A stretch of 64,000 nt of DNA from Aphrophora alni. Its lineage: Eukaryota; Arthropoda; Insecta; Hemiptera; Aphrophoridae. The DNA is taken from contig OY740774.1 in assembly GCA_963513935.1 (NCBI GenBank), positions 85,212,890-85,276,889 of the forward strand, given 5' to 3'. The first letter of the stretch is position 1, and each line of letters opens with the position of its first letter. Positions 13,031-25,110 of this stretch are shown here, in pieces. The notes below the pieces were generated by a model. That model worked only from the letters and a program-made list of their open reading frames with translations, searched no databases and had not been told where the DNA came from. The position numbers and the translations under genes were made by a program.

Positions 13031-13389
13031 GCCACCCATTAACTTGTTTGTTATTATAATCTAATGAAACAGACAAAATAACGAAATATTTACAGCTACA
13101 TAATAATTTTCTAAATTGACTTAAACGGTAATTAAAATATTTTTTTATGTTAGATAGAGTTATAATGACCCAGTTAGCTTACTTATTGAACGCAATAAGT
13201 CTTGCCTGATCAATGAATGATTCTTTAACTTTTTATTTTGTTACATGCGTAATGTAGTGAATGTTATGTGATGGGTCTAACAAATAATATTGTAGTTTAC
13301 CTATTTACTTTCTGATGTCTGCTGAGCCCAAAAGTGATTTTTTTTAAATTATGTCTTTAGTTTTTTGTGTATGGAGTGCTTTGGAGTAT

Positions 13390-13830
13390 CAAACTGGTAG
13401 ACCGAATTTAATCTAGGTTGATAATTATTTTGGCCATATACGAGTATAAAGATATTTTATTCAAAACTCAAAATATGGGCATAAATAATATAAAGAAAAC
13501 AAAAAATTACAATTTTATTGATATCACCTCTAACGATTTTGATCACATTTTGCTCAAGTGTAGCCTCTACGGACGCCCATAATTAGATTGGTCTTCAAAT
13601 CTAAAAGGTTAGGACCTCTTCAAATATTCCTATTCGTGAGTTACCGATAAAATACAAAACCAAAAAATCGGTTGTGGTGTTGGTTATAAAATACGTAGTT
13701 TCTCTAAATCGGCTTTACCGATTTTGTTCAAATTGTATTGATATGTGAAGATTTTTGTTTTCATGTTGAATATTACGGTTCAGGAATAAATGACTAAAAA
13801 CAAAAAAGGAACCTTGATCGCCGTCATTAA
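13390..13830 (+). repeat. Family K dispersed repeat, degenerate copy
   Basis: Shares AACTCAAAATATG with the 6.1-kb copy, and a CTTGATCGCCGTCATTAAAG block with 23415-23450. Confidence 0.45.
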
Positions 13831-14044
13831 AGCGTTTAGACCGTGTTTATAACTCAAAGGAAACAAGTTTAGGCTCTTATTTAAATAGAAATATTTTTTT
13901 TCGAAGTAGTTACCCATAGTTCTAGTTTACTTTTTAATTGAAAAAAAAAAACAAAAAAAAAACATTTTTTGATGACGAGTAGTTCTCCTTAGATTTTATT
14001 TGGACGGGTAAGTGAGAAAGATTGTGCAATGAAGTTGTACCTTT

Positions 14045-14465
14045 TATAAACTCAAAAGACGAGACGCAATGCTATAAAGTTTATAATGATTTTGTAGTGT
14101 AATTAAAGCTAACCAATTTACAAAAAGATTTCATACAAAGACAAAATCACATCTCCAACACTTTTAATTTTCCAATCATGTTTTTCTCCTTAAAGACATT
14201 TTGTACAAAGTCTTGCTCCGTAAATCCGCCCCTTTGATTCTACACTTTTCTGTTAGAACACAAATATGAAATTTAATCATACTCTTACACTATCCTTAAT
14301 ATCGGTGTCCTTGAGGATTAAAGTGAGTTTTTAATCTTAGCTAAGTTTTCTTAACTCAAATAGAGTGTAACCCTAACACAATAAAGTTCTTTCTTCCTTT
14401 GTGTACATGCAGTTAAATACAGATAAGGATAATGAGTTGCCTCCCTTGTCTGATAATAGATTCTT
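14045..14465 (+). repeat. Family C dispersed repeat, copy 1
   Basis: One of three same-strand copies of about 400 bp (others at 29895-30290 and 31478-31880). Shared ordered words include GACGAGAC, CATACAAAGAYAAA, CCGTAAATCCGCC, TTTGATYCTA, TTAACTCAAATRGAGTG and CCTTGTCTGATA. It is non-coding, with no terminal inverted repeat noticed. Confidence 0.75.
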
Positions 14466-15059
14466 TTATAATTGAAAAAAAAAAGAAAAAAAACATTTTC
14501 ATTATGAGAGATAAAAAACTAAAACTAATTATTTAGTTTTTGAATGATAACAAATAAAATTAAGTATTTTATAAATCGTTTTAGCATATGACTAGTTACG
14601 TGAGTATTGATTGATTAAAGAGTGACTAAAGACTATTGAGGACGTGGTTTTTCACGACTAGTTTTTAGTATTTTATAGAGTGCCGGTTGTCAATATTAGT
14701 TACTTTAATAGTCCAGGTATATATTGAATCTTCGTTGAATAGTGTTTGTTTAACATTTAATATACCTTGCGTTACGTGTCAGTATGGTGATTGTAAGATT
14801 AATTAAATGAATTTGAAAGCTGGTAATTTTAGTAAAAATGTGAGTGTAACTGTGCAATTGAAAAGAAAAATGTTCAAAAATACATTTAGTTCACTGCGTA
14901 TAGTTCAAAAGGAGGATTTAGTTTCAAAGAGAATGCCTATACCATGTTTATCTAATTTAGTTACCTTAAAAATAATTTATATACCTCTAAATATAGTAAT
15001 TTTACCAAACTAAACGAGTAAGTTTAGTGGTATTTCTTGGATATCATTTCTAATTATTA

Positions 15060-15180
15060 TTGTTTGAGCAGTAAGTAATCCCCAATATTTAGACGTATTA
15101 TTATACTATACTTGCTCATGAATATTCTAATAGTCTCAGGGTCAGAAGAGACAAAGAGTTGGTCAAGAGAGATGCAATAG
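15060..15180. repeat. Partial family D and reversed family A fragments
   Basis: CAGTAAGTAATCCCCAATA (family D) is followed at 15124-15180 by TCTAATAGTCTCAGGGTCAG and AAGAGTTGGTCAAGAGAGA, the reverse complement of the family A middle part. Two fragments are abutted. Confidence 0.55.
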
Positions 15181-15424
15181 ATGTAACCCAATACTTGTTA
15201 AAAAAAAGTGTATACACAGTTGGGATACCTCAGTATTGTCTTTTCCTTACTTACATTGCAACGTATCCAATTATGTTGGAATTAAAAATAAAAGGAAAAA
15301 GTATGTTCTGTAATTATGTAAGTTTTAAAAACAGCCAGTATGTATTCCAGGTACTTTCCTGTACGAAATATTTGGGACACAAAGTATCCTTCAGTCTTCC
15401 ATTTTATTAACAGAAGTATTTTTC

Positions 15425-15700
15425 AAATAAATATTTTTTAATTATGTGAGTATAAATGTGTGCTTGTGTTTAAAGTTGAGCACATTAAATTACAGTATTT
15501 ACTAACCTAACGTGATGCAAGTAATCCAATTACATTCAAAAACAAATTAAGTCAACATTTCCACTTACTGAAAACTCGCCTTTGCTAATTATTGTTTTAA
15601 ACAGATAAAACTTCGTTCTTTACAAATTAGCAGTTTAAATCTTGGCATAATTGCAATTGTAAACTTCTTTTCCAGTTATAAAGTAATTCAATAACAATGG
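15425..15700 (+). repeat. Family M dispersed repeat, copy 1
   Basis: Collinear with 33560-33860: GAGTATAAATG, a TACATTCAAAA-like block, then TCGYCTTTGC, AATTATTGTTTTAAA, GATAAAACKT and ATTGTAAACTTCTT. Same strand in both. Confidence 0.65.
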
Positions 15701-15899
15701 ATTGTTCCTAGTATTAATACAATTTACTCGAACATTGCTATCATTAAAAAAATACACGACGTTTCGGGAGTATAAATCAACCCCCCTTTATCAAGTGATA
15801 CACCTAGAATATGAAAGTCTACGGACGTCATTATGGTACTTACCCATGATCATACAAGATTCTCTAAATGTCATTACCAAAAGTAGATTTCCCTTATAG

Positions 15900-16095
15900 G
15901 TAATTTTAAATTGTACTGGTTTCTAATCAAAGTTGTAACTTCTGAAATAAATAAAATATTGACCCTATATTTGTTGTACACATTTCTTTTGTAATATTTT
16001 ACCAGTATATAAAAAGCAAACACTTTATTTCGTAAATTTTCAAAGTGATGGTCATTTAAAATATTTAATAGAGCATACTTTTTTAAAGTCAATAA
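15900..16095 (+). repeat. Dispersed repeat shared with about 62.8 kb
   Basis: The stretch ending TGGTCATTTAAAATATTTAAT matches the segment around 62890-62930, which ends GGCCGTTTAAAATATTTAAT, and the AT-rich sequence upstream is collinear. Confidence 0.45.
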
Positions 16096-16335
16096 TTTTA
16101 AACAAAATTATTATATATAGAAGCGGGTTTTACCTCCTAGACACTTCAGCCTATAAGACTTTTTGAGGACTTTTTATTCCTGACTAGCTTATTTCTGTGC
16201 CCTTGGTTAAGGACAAGATTTTCCTAACGTGTTTTCTTGTTGCTTTAAAAGTCACATCTGAGTCACATAAAACAAAAATTAGGAATTATATTATGCTCTT
16301 TTAACGACAAATAGAATTATATATTATTTGTTATT

Positions 16336-16615
16336 TACGCCAAAAGGACATCGGGAGTTCTTCTCGGTCATCGACACCTTATAAAAAAAAGGAAGAAATG
16401 AGCATAAAATGTCTCCTTAATCTAAAATTCTCGAAAATTCTAATAGCATCAGGGTCCTAGAAGATCAAAAGTTATTCGAGACAGACTTGATGGGAAAGAT
16501 GAAAAAGAGGGAACTAACCGAAGACTATATGGGAAAAAATGTAGATCCAGCTAGATCCCTCGGGATTGACAAGGCCGTACTCACTAAAGTGAGGCCCTGA
16601 AGATACAAGGTAACA
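16336..16615 (-). repeat. Family A dispersed element, copy A4 (reverse)
   Basis: Reverse complement of the full family A order. It ends (element head) with TACTCACTAAAGTGAGG at about 16601-16617, a near-perfect palindrome that also heads copies at 37570 and 60376. It is followed at 16708 by family E, the same pairing as at 46.9-47.1 kb. Confidence 0.8.
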
Positions 16616-16707
16616 GGAAGAAGGCCATATTTTTTTATAGTTTACATAACTTTATAAAAATCGAATAATCAGTTCACTATACAAACATGAGGAATATTTC
16701 AAGACTC

Positions 16708-17060
16708 TTTTAACAACTCTCAGTACCAAGAAAAGGAGGTCATTATAATTTGCAATGTTTCCCAAGTTTCCAGTTTTGAAAGTTACCCTACCAGCTGATT
16801 ACCTAGCTGTTTGTGATGTGTCCTAAATAAACAGACTTCCTCTACGTCTTTACCGAGTGATTGACCTGGAAATGATTTGAAAGATAATTACAACTTTATA
16901 GTGTTTCGTAGAGTAGACTGTGTCGACATCTGGTTGGTAAAGTTATAACTTGATTACATCTGTGTCATTATTATACTAAATATATTACTCTGATAGTTTT
17001 GGTATAAACTTTTTTACCGTGTTGTCAAAAAAGTATTTGTTTTGGTAAATTACCTTTGAC
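16708..17060 (+). repeat. Family E dispersed repeat, copy 1
   Basis: Collinear with 47068-47500 and 59450-59850. Shared words: TTTCCCAAGTTT, AGCTGATTACCTAGCTGT, GTCCTAAATAAACAGA, AAGATAATTACAACTT, GTAGAGTAGACTGTG and AAAGTTATAACTT. It is non-coding. Confidence 0.8.
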
Positions 17061-17738
17061 GATATTTACATACTCGGACAGAACTTCTGGCTAACATGGC
17101 TTTAGGCAATTATGCTCGAAGGTGTAAAAATAAACCAATAAGAAAATATGTTAGTGTGATACACATAAACAAGTTAGTTGGTGCATCCTTGTACTTGCCA
17201 CATCATGCAATGTAATACCAGATCCTGTAAATGTAATGGGCAAAACTTGATTTATCGGATCTGGAAGGGAATGTGAGATTGATTCGGTAGATCATGGGGT
17301 TCTAGTTTATGTAAACATATTTTATTTAAACCCCTAGTTTTCTACCTAGTCACTATTTTGTGTTTTTAAAAAATATTTCTTTTTATCAGTAAATGATATC
17401 GGGATGACATTTTGGATGTTACTTAGTACTGAATAGACTCAGCTTTAAAAAAATAATTATCCTATTACCTTAACTAGTTTTAAAATGGTGGCTTATTTAA
17501 ATTTTTGTAGTCGATTACATCTGAAAAACACGGCAATTTCACAAAATATTTACAAGGAACAATTTTTTTTTTTTACAGATATTTTGTAATTCTTTCTATA
17601 GTTCAAAGAATAACTGAGTAACTCAGTTAGTAAAAAACTGATAACATTATATCTTTATAATTTTATACAACTTACTAGATTAGCCTGAAATAACCATTTT
17701 TGTGTGAATTATGCAAATTTTTACCTCCAAACGTAAAA
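17060..17738. other. AT-rich DNA without recognisable feature
   Basis: No coding or repeat signal could be supported between family E and the mariner-type element. Confidence 0.4.
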
Positions 17739-19043
17739 GAGTGTTTCAAAATGGACGGAACCCCAAGTTTAAGAAGATATAACTTACTCATAGGTAGATT
17801 TTTCCTACCCCAAATATTAGTTGGTAAAACTGTTCTCATTGTTGACTCGTCACTAGTGCTATTCCAGTATGCATTTGTCTTTGTAAGTGTGTGTATATTT
17901 TCAACTATGATTTTTTCCAAGGTTGAACGTGTGTTTATTATTGAGACTTATTACGCGTATAAACCTTACAAACAAGTAAAAGACGAGTTCCAGTAGTTTC
18001 AATTCCCCAAATATTCAGTACTTAATAAGTCAACAATATCGCGTCTGATTAATAAATTTCGTGAGACTGGCAGTGTATATGATCGTAAAAACACAGGTTA
18101 TCCTGTTAACAGTGGAAGTTCTGGACTATGTGAAAGAACGTTTGAATCGGTCACCCAGTAAATCACTAAGAAAGTTATCTTCACAGGTTGGACTTTCACT
18201 ATCTACAGCTTTTAGGGCTACTAAATATTTAAACTGCGTGCTAATTGCATCAGCGTCGTTCATGAACTGAAAAAAGTTGACCACGTTAAAAGTGTACAGT
18301 ATACTGTTGAATGCGTTCTCTAAATGACAAGGGTAGTGAAATGTTGGATAGGTTTTTTTTAGGGACGAGGAATGGTTTCACTTGGGTGGTTACATTAACA
18401 ACCAAAACTGCCGAATATGGAGCGCTGAAAATCCTCATTCGTTGCACGAACGAGCACCACACTCACGTAAATTGGTGTTTGGTGTGCGATCTCCCGGCGT
18501 CGTGTTATAGGGCCTTTATTTTTGGACAAATATGTAGATGGTATAATGTATCGCAACTTAATTGAACAATTTATTGCCTTGTTAGATTTACACGAACGAT
18601 ATTGCTGGTTCCAGCAGGATAGCGCAACGTGCCAACTTTTAACGAAACGCTGGATATGTTACGGGAATTTTTTGGCGATCGTGTGATAACAAAAGCTTTG
18701 TGACCTCCAACATCCCCAGATCTTATGTCTGCAGACTTTTTCCTTTGGGAGTACTTAAACAGTAAGGTTTTTCAAAACAATCCTCATACACTTGACGTAT
18801 TGAAGACTAACATTGAAAGTGAGATTTCAAACATTACTGAGCAAACACTACGAAAAGTGGCTGCAAATGTTATGAAACATGTCTGAACCTGCATTGCAAA
18901 TGGAGGATGTCATTTTGTACATTTTTTTAAAAAGATTAAACGTAATTTGAATATTCTATAATTATATAATGTTATATTCATTTTTCAAGTAATAAATTTT
19001 AGTCTTCGAAAATAGGATTACGTCCTTTTTGAAACACCCTGTA
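17739..19043 (+). mobile_element. Mariner/IS630-type DNA transposon, nearly full length, decayed
   Basis: The left end begins GAGTGTTTCAAAATGGACGG (from 17739), and the right end, read in reverse from 19043, begins TACAGGGTGTTTCAAAAAGG. The two match over about 25 bases, giving terminal inverted repeats around a span of about 1.3 kb, the usual size for this superfamily. A broken transposase gene fills the middle in plus orientation. A clean TA duplication is not seen, so the outermost bases have probably mutated. Confidence 0.85.
17907..18961 (+). pseudogene. Mariner/IS630-type transposase pseudogene
   Basis: The N-terminus starts at ATG 17907 with a helix-turn-helix region (IETYYAYKPYKQVKDEF, then INKFRETGSVYD in a shifted frame). 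This fits the family whose HTH is catalogued as DUF4817; that name is from memory of the family and unchecked. The catalytic part keeps its acidic residues: Asp at 18364 (DEEWFHLGGY), Asp at 18618-18620 (WFQQDSAT) and Asp at 18734-18736 (ADFFLW), with SPDL/PP-like text before it. A stop replaces Trp in the WPP motif (GCTTTGTGACC), and several frameshifts and stops break the gene. The C-terminus ends NGGCHFVHFF before the stop at 18959-18961. It cannot make active enzyme. Confidence 0.88.
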
Positions 19044-19185
19044 GTAGTTGAGATGAAAAATATAATCCAGACTTTTTCCGCCACCCAGTGGAGAAACATG
19101 TGCTACAAACATTACAGTTGGTATGGAAACACAAAGTTTAGAATATGTTCTGTTTGCTGTTATTAAAAAAAAAAAAAAAAAATAC

Positions 19186-19275
19186 ACGGCGCAATGAATG
19201 TACCCGCTAAACAGAGATGTATATGAATTGCATAATCAGCGCCGTCGTCTCACATTTTCACTGTTTGGTTTGGTT
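19186..19275 (+). repeat. Family F hairpin repeat, copy 1
   Basis: ACGGCGC at 19186 pairs with GCGCCGT at 19239-19245, and the CAATGAATG / TTGCATAATC flanks add partial pairing. The same unit occurs in reverse at 29575-29635 with near-identical middle words (CCGCTAAAYAGAGATGTAT). Both copies then continue into similar sequence (CACTTTCACT-like). Confidence 0.75.
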
Positions 19276-19914
19276 TCACAGGTACAATATTTCGATTACT
19301 CAAAAGAATTTCAGGTTAGCCTTACCTAGTCCAATATCGATAATTTCGGAACAGTATTTTTAAAAAAGTTTTGACTTAATATGTAACAGATAAAACATCC
19401 TTTTAGGTTCATAAGCTTCAATACACTTTTAGATTATGACCAGCCTGAATAATGAATAATTGAGTAGTGCTTGAAACAAAGGTTTAGCCTAAAATATGAT
19501 TACTTGATTCGATGAAGCAATCAAGCCCAAGCCTAGAGCTAACATGAAGTGTATCCTATCTGATACTGAAAAACCAAATAAATAATAATAAAGTCAGTTG
19601 TTGATGAGAAAAATCAGATTTCAAAGTTTTCTTTCCAAACAAATTAAGAATTATATTGCTAAGATCATTTCTTTCGATGCATAATTATTGTTATATTTTA
19701 AAATTGTAATAATTGTATTGTCAATTATTTTTGTATTGCATAATCGGCCATGGCCGTACAGGTTTACTTATATATAGTATATGGTAGATAAAAAAAGAAA
19801 TTGAACCTTCGCTTGACTAATCTTTACGGAGGGCTTTTTATTTTAATGGCCTCCGGAGACCGAAAAAGTCCGTCTTTTTAAAATTACATGACAATAAATT
19901 ATGCAAAATAAAAT

Positions 19915-20390
19915 GGAATCTCACCAACTGTACCTATCTACGATGATAAATACCTATGTTATTGTTAAATATATACAATTCAAACCTTAAAGCTTTATTA
20001 AAAAGGGATATTTTAATAAGTACGAACATCCGCAGGGGCGATTTCCCGACACGAGCGTAGCAAGCAGAAGCTTCTCTTCGTATGTTTATGTTCCAGGTTA
20101 AGTCTACATATGTACACTGAGACGAGCAAAGCGAGAGGAAACTGATTAACATATACACATCTACGAGGCCAGTTACGTCCTTTGTTAATAAAATAGTGAG
20201 ATACAATATCAAGGCTCAGAAAACCTGATTTAAACAAACTTACTCTACACATACACCTTTCATCTAAAATACAATTTATTCTTCCCCACAAGGCCAAAGA
20301 CACCAACCTTTAGAATATATCTACAATAAGCTCTTCTGGTTGCATTACATTGTATAATGTGTGGATTGGGTAATGGCAGCTATAAACTTG
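19915..20390 (+). repeat. Family G dispersed repeat, copy 2
   Basis: Collinear with 12640-13030 (see copy 1), same strand. The open frames overlapping it are not preserved in the other copy, so the repeat is non-coding. Confidence 0.65.
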
Positions 20391-20399
20391 CTACCTCTT

Positions 20400-23270
20400 A
20401 TATCGTTATATTAATTTTGAGATATTGATTGATATCATTATTTCACAAATAAAATGCCACATCGACTACTCCTTTACCTCTATATTTTTGATAAATTCTA
20501 GATTTCGTTACACTGCAGAGTTTTTTAGTCTTGATGTCACAAAAAAAACTAAACAAAATTATATCGTTAGAATTATCAATTCCTCTTTACACTTCAGTAT
20601 TTCTTTGTTACCTTTTTTGAGTGAAACAGTCGTTTAAATATTTTACTAATTAGAAAATAAAAGATTAAAATTTGCCCAAAGTTAAGAGTGAATTAAGAAA
20701 ACTTAATTTGGAAAGCAATTTAAAATAATTGAATTATCTTTAATAACCTTAATAACAGCGTATACAAAATAAGGGTTATAAACTTCTGTTGGAAACACGA
20801 AATAAGTTTTAAAGAAAGTTTAGAGTTAGTTGAAATTGTTCAAGAAATTGGCTAACATTTTTAAATAAATACAATAATATAGAACGCTATAAACATCTCA
20901 GAAAGTATGAGATGAGGGGTTATATTTTCTAGTAAATAATATTTAGGCATGTATTACGATAAATTGAAGGTAATTGTGTGGAATATATAAATTTAATATT
21001 CTGTAGACCTGTAATGTGATAATGCACATATTTAAAACCATTTCGAATCACCAATCTATACTATAACTAGCAGCTCTATTTTAATTCCATATTAACAATG
21101 AACAGAGTCAAAAATTACAATGTTTGCAAGGATTTAATTACAAAAGTAATAATATCATTACATGTCGAATTAAAATTGATTATTATTTACTTATTTAATT
21201 GTTTTACAATTCATTCCTGCAAAATACAAATTAAGTATTGAGATTTTAAACTGATTCGAGTTTGTCATATCTGCTTAAATATTCTCAGCCTCCATATTAA
21301 ATATTAATCAGAGAAAATACGATCTTTAGAGTGTTAACATATACACGTATTGTATATTGTATCCTGATAGAAGACAATAAAAATAAAAATATTCCATTGT
21401 GGATAGTACATGGATATAAAACACGCTCCACTATTACAAACCAAAACAAGGCAACATTGTATACTGTGTAGGGTTCGAACACAAAGCTCGTATCAAAAAG
21501 GTCGAAGTTTTAAAGAGAATTAAAAACTGTTAAGTCAAACTTATATTGTTAATTTATGTTTTGATGCACCAATGAAGCTAATAATACCAAAATACATGGA
21601 TAAAGAAACCCTTTCACAATTGTACTGATTAAACTGTAGTAAACTTCAAACTAACAAGTAAGAAATAAAAGTAACGAATCATGTTTAACTGCATTGTATA
21701 ATTGTTCTACATCCAGACATTGAGCTTTGTACAGAAATGTGTTTTCAGTTCACAGGATAGATTAAGTTTGCTCTGTGCTCTATGAACGCCCCAGCAGTAA
21801 ATAACAGACTGTACTCAAGCTTGAGTGATACTTCAAACATTATAACCTTGATTGCTAGGGATTTCCCTTGTGATTCGTATTTATTTCATTTAAAGATAAT
21901 TATAATAAACCCGTATAAGTTATATGTGCACGTTAAAAGAGATGATGGTAATTAGCTTAGAATTTTATTGAGAAAGGATATTTTTTAATATGCTCTAAAG
22001 GCATATATGGGTAGAAAGTTCTCACAAAACGTTAAACGTTTTAACAAAGTACAAGGTTCATATATAATGTGGTAAAAGTCGTATTCGTCTATTTATAGGG
22101 TGTAATGTAATGACATAAAGAAGGACATGCGTTTATAACACCCTATATGTTGACAATATTGATTCCTTTTTTTATTAAAATGTGAAAACAATTATAATCC
22201 GAAGGAATTAAATAAGGCAGTTTATTTTTGTGCTAAAATTTTATTAAGCTTTTGAATATATTTTTTTGTAAAACGAATTGTATCAATTGGCATGAAGAGA
22301 CGTTTTTTATTTCAAAAGTGAAATAATTTGGATTGAGAAGAATCTCATCTTAATTAACTGAAGATATCGAAGAGGAAGGAAGGAAGGGAAGAATAAGAAA
22401 TCGTTCCGAAGTAAAGCTTCCGTCATTACACAAGTCTTAAATTCTGCCTCGACATCGCAATTTAGTAAATTGGTATTTATCAGCGACGATAAATTGCTTC
22501 AATACTGACTCTTGCGTGGTGTTCTCCTTCATTTAATTTAAGATCATTATTACAACTTATTGCAAAATCTTTTCTTTTTTTTGGGTGTGCTGTTTCAATT
22601 TAACATTTCATTAAATATATCTGGTCTCTGTATGCCAAAAGATTGTAAATAATATATTCGCTGTAGACATGTTGGAAGAAATACGTTTTTTATTGAAATA
22701 AATTCAACGCTTTTAGCACAGAAAATCGTCAATTTAAATTTGATTAGATAGGGGCCGTGATGTTTTGGATGTTATTTGGGGAGGTATTATTTTGGAAGTG
22801 GTTGTTGATGCCATTTTCTAACGCTATTTAAAGGAGCTGCACTACACACCTTTGTTAAAACATCAAACTATACAAACACAATGGTTATTATCACACTAAA
22901 TCTACATAGATAGAGATAGGGTAGATCAAAAAATAAATTGGTTATATATTTGAAGTAGAGGACGGATAGTTGTTTGCCCTCTTTGATCATCAAACCTACT
23001 TACTTTTTTTTAGAATTATAAAGAAAACATAATTTACTAGGTTGAGATAATCAAAATTCAGCACAGAAACTCTGCACACGACACATAACAATTACGCAAA
23101 TCAGGACTGTTTTCTGATAGTGGATGTGTATTGTTTTCCAGTTTTGTCCACATGGTATTTTATCAAAAATCAATAACTATATTGAGGCATACATACTGAA
23201 AGTTACAATTTCATTGTTGTAAACGCAGTGTACATAATTATAGAGGTGGGTGTAAATCCAGCTAAGGTCC
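20400..23270. other. Gene-free AT-rich stretch
   Basis: No coding signal. One small inverted pair, TATAGGGTGT near 22095 and ACACCCTATA near 22138, encloses about 33 bases. A purine-rich GGAAGGAAGGAAGGGAAG run lies near 22373-22392. Confidence 0.45.
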
Positions 23271-23470
23271 CTCAGGATTATTAAATACATAATATCTCAA
23301 AATCGACCGTTCCGCTTTCGTACCAACATTAATGAAAGTTAATGACCCAAATCTTCGTGAGAAATTTGCAAGTAATAAAATTTACGATTGGAAAATATTG
23401 GTAACAAACAAAACTAAAACCTTGACTGCCGTCATTAAAGCTTCATTTTAATCAAATAACATTTACGGAA
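23245..23470. repeat. Family A scrap (reverse) joined to family K fragment
   Basis: AAATCCAGCTAAGGTCCCTC is the reverse complement of the family A head. It is followed by ATATCTCAAAATCGAC and CTTGACTGCCGTCATTAAAG, which are family K words. Confidence 0.5.
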
Positions 23471-24009
23471 AGGAAATGATTATCCCCTTATTCAATATAT
23501 AAATTAGGGCAAGATCACTTCGTCTTTTAAATAAATCACTTTCGCAGTTTTGCAAGTTGCGTCAACAATGGAGGGTCCCTTCCAAAAAGCATGCAGAATG
23601 AGTGAAACACTCCTAAACTGTTCGACGATTTATAATAGTATTCTCGACAGAATTTTTCTAGCACATCGCCCAAGTAATTCAGAATAGATAGTGAACTACG
23701 TATTGCTGGATAATTATCCCTCAGTCTTCTTCGACTTATCGATGAGTAGCTGGGAAGTACCCCTTGTAGAACAACATAACAAACATTCGTGTCCACTTTG
23801 CTGAACCTAACCAGACCAATATATCACATCATATTTTAAAGCATTTCGTTTGGTGTATTTGTTTGTATTTACAATTAATAAACTGTTGCTATATGTTTTT
23901 GCATAGTTTATTTAATGACGAATTATAATCCTAACTCTAAGTAGATTTATTTCATCCCACTCTGTATAAAGAACCACTTTTCTCTCTTCCATATAAGTTG
24001 CATTAAATT

Positions 24010-24200
24010 AGATCTACGAACATGTCTGTCATAGTGTTGATATACTAAATATTCATTATCAGGAGTGGATGTCCCATTGTTAATGGGGAATGGCTAGAGG
24101 CTAATTTATATCCATCTGTTTTAATCACAACTGTCAAAGGCATGGTTCTGGAGGCTATTCGTCTGTTTATTAGCGACTATTAGCGACATTAACTATTGTA
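24010..24200 (+). repeat. Family L dispersed repeat, copy 1
   Basis: Direct repeat with 26985-27155: TAGTGTTGATATA, CATTGTTAATGG, GACTAGAGGCTAATTTATAT-like, ATCTGTTTTAATC and GAGGCTATTMGTCTG in the same order, about 3 kb apart. Confidence 0.75.
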
Positions 24201-24524
24201 TGTCTCTTATGGAAACTTTAATTCTCAACATGTTTATGTTACAGCTTAGGTCAAGGATCATAATTTTCATTAAAATATGTACATATTTCTAATCCTCTGT
24301 CATGATTTGTCTGTTATATGATTTATACCCACTTAGGGGAGATTCTTTTATTTTAAAATTGAAATGTAACATAACACTTTTATATTAATATTTCCATTTA
24401 TAACTTGGAAATTTAGGTAAAACTAATTAAGTTTGGAAAGTAATATTTTATACGTTTCTGGACCAACATACACAGGAAGTAAGTTATATTATACCAAATA
24501 TAAACATATAAAAAAGGATACCCT

Positions 24525-24740
24525 CAGGAGCTATAGTGAGTGCTTGGCAATCCCGAGAACATAGCTAGATTTACACTTTTTTCAATTTAGTATTGCGTTA
24601 GGTCAGTTTCTTTCATATTTCTTATCAAGTCGCTCTTGACAAAGTCTGGTTCTCTTATGGCCCTGATGGTATTAGAGTATTCGAGGGCTAAGTGTTTGTA
24701 TTTGATCTTTTTTCTTCTTTTTGTTCGCCTTTAAACATCT
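24525..24740 (+). repeat. Family A dispersed element, copy A6
   Basis: Starts at CTATAGTGAGTGCTTGGCAA, continues AATCCCGAGAACATAGCTAG, a CTCTTGACAAAGTCTGGTTC block and CCTGATGGTATTAGAGTATT, and ends TCGAGGGCTAAGTGTTTG. It retains head and body. Confidence 0.8.
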
Positions 24741-24859
24741 TTCGGTTTAAAAGATTAAAAAAAAGAAGAAGTGTTTAGACCCACAAGAGTCACATGTCTT
24801 ATCCTCTGGATAAATTCATAATAATCATAACTCCAGCGTTATATTACGTGGCGGCGACT

Positions 24860-25110
24860 CGTAGCATTTAAAACGCGTAGAATGTAAGCTGCTATAGATA
24901 AACAAATTATAGGTAGGACTAAAATGCTTTAATAATTAATAGTAGATAAATAAAACTTCTAAATAATTGTATTGTTACTAGTTATATTTAATAATAAATT
25001 GTAATGTTACTGGTTATATAAAAATAATTAGCAACGAGATTTACCAGGATCCATTTTCATTGAACTAAACTTACAATCACCATTTCAGTGTATACTAACT
25101 ATTAAACAAC
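24860..25110 (-). repeat. Repeat related to family D
   Basis: TTTAAAACGCGTAGAATGTA and TTAGCAACGAGATTTAC recur at 62070-62175 (TTTAAAACGCATTGAATGTA, TTAGCAACGAGATTTAC) in the same order. The latter phrase is the complement of the GTAAATCTCG block of the 2.2-kb and 6.6-kb copies. Confidence 0.6.
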
